NCBI GenBank assembly: GCA_014305015.1
Contig: JACRUB010000209.1
Span: forward strand, 1-7,526
Length of the DNA stretch: 7,526 bases
From: Vulcanimicrobiota bacterium
GTDB taxonomy: Bacteria; Vulcanimicrobiota; Vulcanimicrobiia; Vulcanimicrobiales; Vulcanimicrobiaceae
Direction: 5' to 3'
Shown one piece after another: positions 5,867 through 7,526 of this stretch. A model generated the notes under the pieces. The model was not told the origin of the DNA. It ran no database searches and saw only the letters and a list, made by a program, of their open reading frames with translations. Both the position numbers and the translations under genes were made by a program. Numbering within the stretch: the first letter of the stretch is position 1; each line of letters starts with the position of its first letter.

Positions 5867-6735
5867 ATTTCCGTGCAGTCTTCCTATGCGTTCTGCTGAT
5901 TGTGGGAATAGTAAGTCCGGCTCAAGCGTTGGTCGGCGACGACATCTACAAAGATGCGCCGGACTTGTTTTGCCCGGCGCGCGTGGTTTCTGTGATCCCG
6001 ATACACGATGCTGCTTGGAGGGAAGATGACTTGGGGACCGACGACACATTTGCTGTTATTCTAGCAGCTGATGTTGCAAAGACGGTTTCGGGGACGCTTC
6101 AAGTGCTCTCGCACGATCAACCGCTGAAGGTGCCATTTTCAAACATCGCTCTCACCGCCTCGCCGTACTCGGTCACCGATGGTAAGAACATTGTACGCTC
6201 CGGAACGACGTACAATTCTGCGCCCCTTTATTTTGCGCTTCCCCACTCGATGACGCTCACTGCCGTTTGGATCTACGATCTAAAGCTGGACGGAAAACCG
6301 GCGGATTGCGGGACGCTGCCGCTCTACCACGCTCATTATAAAAGCCTGTCACCGCTGAAGTGGCACGGCGGCGCCATGAGTGACGTAGATGTGCGACGCC
6401 AGGCTCCCCCGCATCCGCCGTTAGCAGTCGCTGAGAAGCGAATTGATTTTAGCGGATGCCCAGCCGTAGTAAAGGAAGCCGAGGCTGTCTCACTACAGAC
6501 ACCGGAGTACCCACGCGGCGTTGCGCTTCGAAAGACGAGCGTCATTATCAGAATCGCCCTTGACGCTGCGGGACGCGTCGCCGATGCGTCGGTGCTGCAA
6601 AGTGGCGGTACGCCGGAGTTTGACGCACAGGCTTTCACGGCCGCAGTGAAGAGCCGGTATAACCCGAGACTCTTCTTGTGTGCCTCGGTTCCCGGGTTTT
6701 ACACGTTTCGTGCAAACTTCGACCCCCGCGGCTAG
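5842..6735 (+). CDS. Exported protein with C-terminal TonB-like domain
   Basis: From GTG 5842 the product has 297 residues. A hydrophobic stretch (about 12-25) ends in PAQA (26-29), a good signal peptidase I site, so the mature protein is probably periplasmic. It is not a lipoprotein. Mature residues up to about 190 match nothing I know. A short proline run (APPHPP) leads to a TonB-C-terminal-like domain (about 216-295): 'T-P-E-Y-P-R-G-V-A', 'V-I-I-R-I-A-L-D-x-x-G-R-V', 'V-L-Q-S-G-G-T-P-E-F-D-x-x-A' and a last 'Y-T-F-R-A-N-F-D-P'. Cys206, just before the domain, and Cys280 inside it could form a disulfide; Cys44 and Cys156 are also present. It lacks the anchor and long Pro-Lys spacer of true TonB, so energy transduction is doubtful. 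GTG 5842 has AAGGGA upstream. GTG 5863 is an alternative that starts closer to the hydrophobic core. The upstream in-frame extension to 5695 overlaps the HAD gene and is probably not coding. Confidence 0.8.
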   Translation: MLAHAANVNFRAVFLCVLLIVGIVSPAQALVGDDIYKDAPDLFCPARVVSVIPIHDAAWREDDLGTDDTFAVILAADVAKTVSGTLQVLSHDQPLKVPFSNIALTASPYSVTDGKNIVRSGTTYNSAPLYFALPHSMTLTAVWIYDLKLDGKPADCGTLPLYHAHYKSLSPLKWHGGAMSDVDVRRQAPPHPPLAVAEKRIDFSGCPAVVKEAEAVSLQTPEYPRGVALRKTSVIIRIALDAAGRVADASVLQSGGTPEFDAQAFTAAVKSRYNPRLFLCASVPGFYTFRANFDPRG

Positions 6736-7526
6736 GCGAAACCGTCCACACGTAGTTCACTGAGTTTTTTTCCAATGTGCCGCCTCTCGGCTTGACTCTG
6801 CGAACGTTCTAAAGCTTGGCGGTAGTGTTGCGCAGCCTCAGCCGGACGGTCGAGACGGCGTAAGAGTTCCGCTCGCGCAACGTAAAATTGCAGGTAGTCC
6901 TTGAGGGCGTCATCCTTCGCTGCTTCATCGATAGCCGCAAGTCCGGCTGCATTCCCATCAGTATAAGCTACGGCTACTGCGCGATTAAGTTCGACGATCG
7001 GGGAGGGCGCAAGCTCCATCAGGCGGTCGTACCACTCGCGGATTCTAAACCAGTTGGTTTCCTCCCACGTTCGTGCCCGCGCATGTTCGGCCGCGAGCGC
7101 TGCTTCAACCTGATACTGCCCGAGATTGCCATGCCGAAGCGCGCGGTCCAGAATCGTCACACCGTCGAGAGTCTTTCGGACGTCCCACATGGTTCGATCT
7201 TGATCTTGCAAAAGAATTGGATCGCCCACTGCGTCGATGCGCGTCGAGCGTCTAGCATGGTGGAAGAGAATCAAAGCGTAAAGCCCGGCGACTTCCGGCT
7301 CCCCCGGCATCAGCTCTTCCAGCAGTTTGACCAAGTGCAACGCTTCGTCGCACAGATGGGTGCGCACGTGGTCTGCATGGGTTGCCGATGCGTATCCCTC
7401 GTTAAAAATAAGATAGACAACGCGCAAGACATCCTGCAGTCGAGCCGGCAGTTCGGAAAGCCCGGGCACGGTGAACGGGATGTGGGCTTCTCGAATTTTA
7501 CGTTTTGCGCGTACCAGGCGTTGCGC
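6732..7526 (-). CDS. ECF42-type RNA polymerase sigma factor with C-terminal TPR-like domain (COG4941), 5' end outside window
   Basis: The frame is open from the right edge (264 residues visible) to TAG at 6734-6732. It begins inside or just after sigma region 4 with QRLVRAKRKIREAHIPF, followed by ELPARL and VVYLIFNEGY. These are hallmarks of this ECF group, in which a long extension follows the promoter-binding module. The extension has two parts. A helical segment contains HLCDEALHL, LYALILFHHARR and LLQDQDR. A TPR-like tail (roughly the last 85 residues) has VELNRAVAVA and ELLRRLDRPAEAAQHYRQAL. In this group the extension, rather than a separate anti-sigma factor, is thought to control activity. 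Such genes are often next to a YCII/DGPF-domain gene, which would lie beyond the right edge. The core region 2 and most of region 4 are not in the window. Confidence 0.92.
   Translation of the reverse strand, partial: AQRLVRAKRKIREAHIPFTVPGLSELPARLQDVLRVVYLIFNEGYASATHADHVRTHLCDEALHLVKLLEELMPGEPEVAGLYALILFHHARRSTRIDAVGDPILLQDQDRTMWDVRKTLDGVTILDRALRHGNLGQYQVEAALAAEHARARTWEETNWFRIREWYDRLMELAPSPIVELNRAVAVAYTDGNAAGLAAIDEAAKDDALKDYLQFYVARAELLRRLDRPAEAAQHYRQALERSQSQAERRHIGKKLSELRVDGFA

Noticed and set aside
5810..6049. N-terminal extension of the HAD protein
   Set aside because: Basic, low-complexity sequence antisense to the exported-protein gene. Motif I falls at its normal position from ATG 5809.
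6190..6216. Inverted repeat ATTGTACG / CGTACAAT with an 11-base spacer
   Set aside because: It lies within the coding sequence of the exported protein, has no T-run, and an eight-base match at this spacing is expected by chance a few times in a window this long.
1..7526. tRNA, rRNA, insertion sequence, CRISPR array, attachment site or defence system
   Set aside because: Nothing seen: there are no direct repeat arrays, no transposase or integrase motifs, and almost every base is assigned to a housekeeping-type protein gene.

Overview
The window is a very tightly packed bacterial chromosome segment of moderately high G+C. I find eight protein-coding genes and no RNA gene, mobile element, CRISPR array or convincing terminator. 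With the starts chosen here, only about 62 bases are non-coding: 1478-1482, 2584-2608 and 5810-5841. The genes are ordinary chromosomal types: NAD salvage, PolX repair polymerase, two hydrolases, an exported TonB-C-terminal-domain protein and an ECF sigma factor with a TPR-like tail. The style of the TonB-domain protein (signal peptide, no TonB anchor, paired cysteines) resembles families I associate with Candidatus Eremiobacterota (Vulcanimicrobiota, WPS-2). That placement is a weak inference, not a demonstrated assignment.

Left region (1-2583). The 3' end of a DJ-1/PfpI-family gene runs off the left edge. It meets, stop against stop, a minus-strand unit read from 2583 down to 183. The first gene of that unit is a short-form nicotinate phosphoribosyltransferase (NAD salvage). 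Five bases later comes a small protein with the outline of an ABC-transporter ATPase but every catalytic motif replaced. A four-base ATGA overlap then leads into a six-helix ABC-2-permease-like membrane protein. The last two look like a catalytically dead ABC pair tied to an NAD-salvage gene, and they are the most unusual part of the window.

Middle region (2609-5809). Divergent from the phosphoribosyltransferase is a full-length PolX (Pol beta-type polymerase plus PHP 3'-5' exonuclease). Its stop overlaps the start of an alpha/beta hydrolase resembling 3-oxoadipate enol-lactonase, so the two are probably translationally coupled. The end of the hydrolase overlaps the end of an opposing HAD phosphatase by 65 bases.

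Right region (5810-7526). Divergent from the HAD gene is an exported protein with a C-terminal TonB-like domain. Its stop shares a CTAG palindrome with the stop of an opposing ECF42-type (COG4941) sigma factor, which runs off the right edge. Because nearly all junctions abut or overlap, promoters and transcription ends must lie mostly inside coding sequence.
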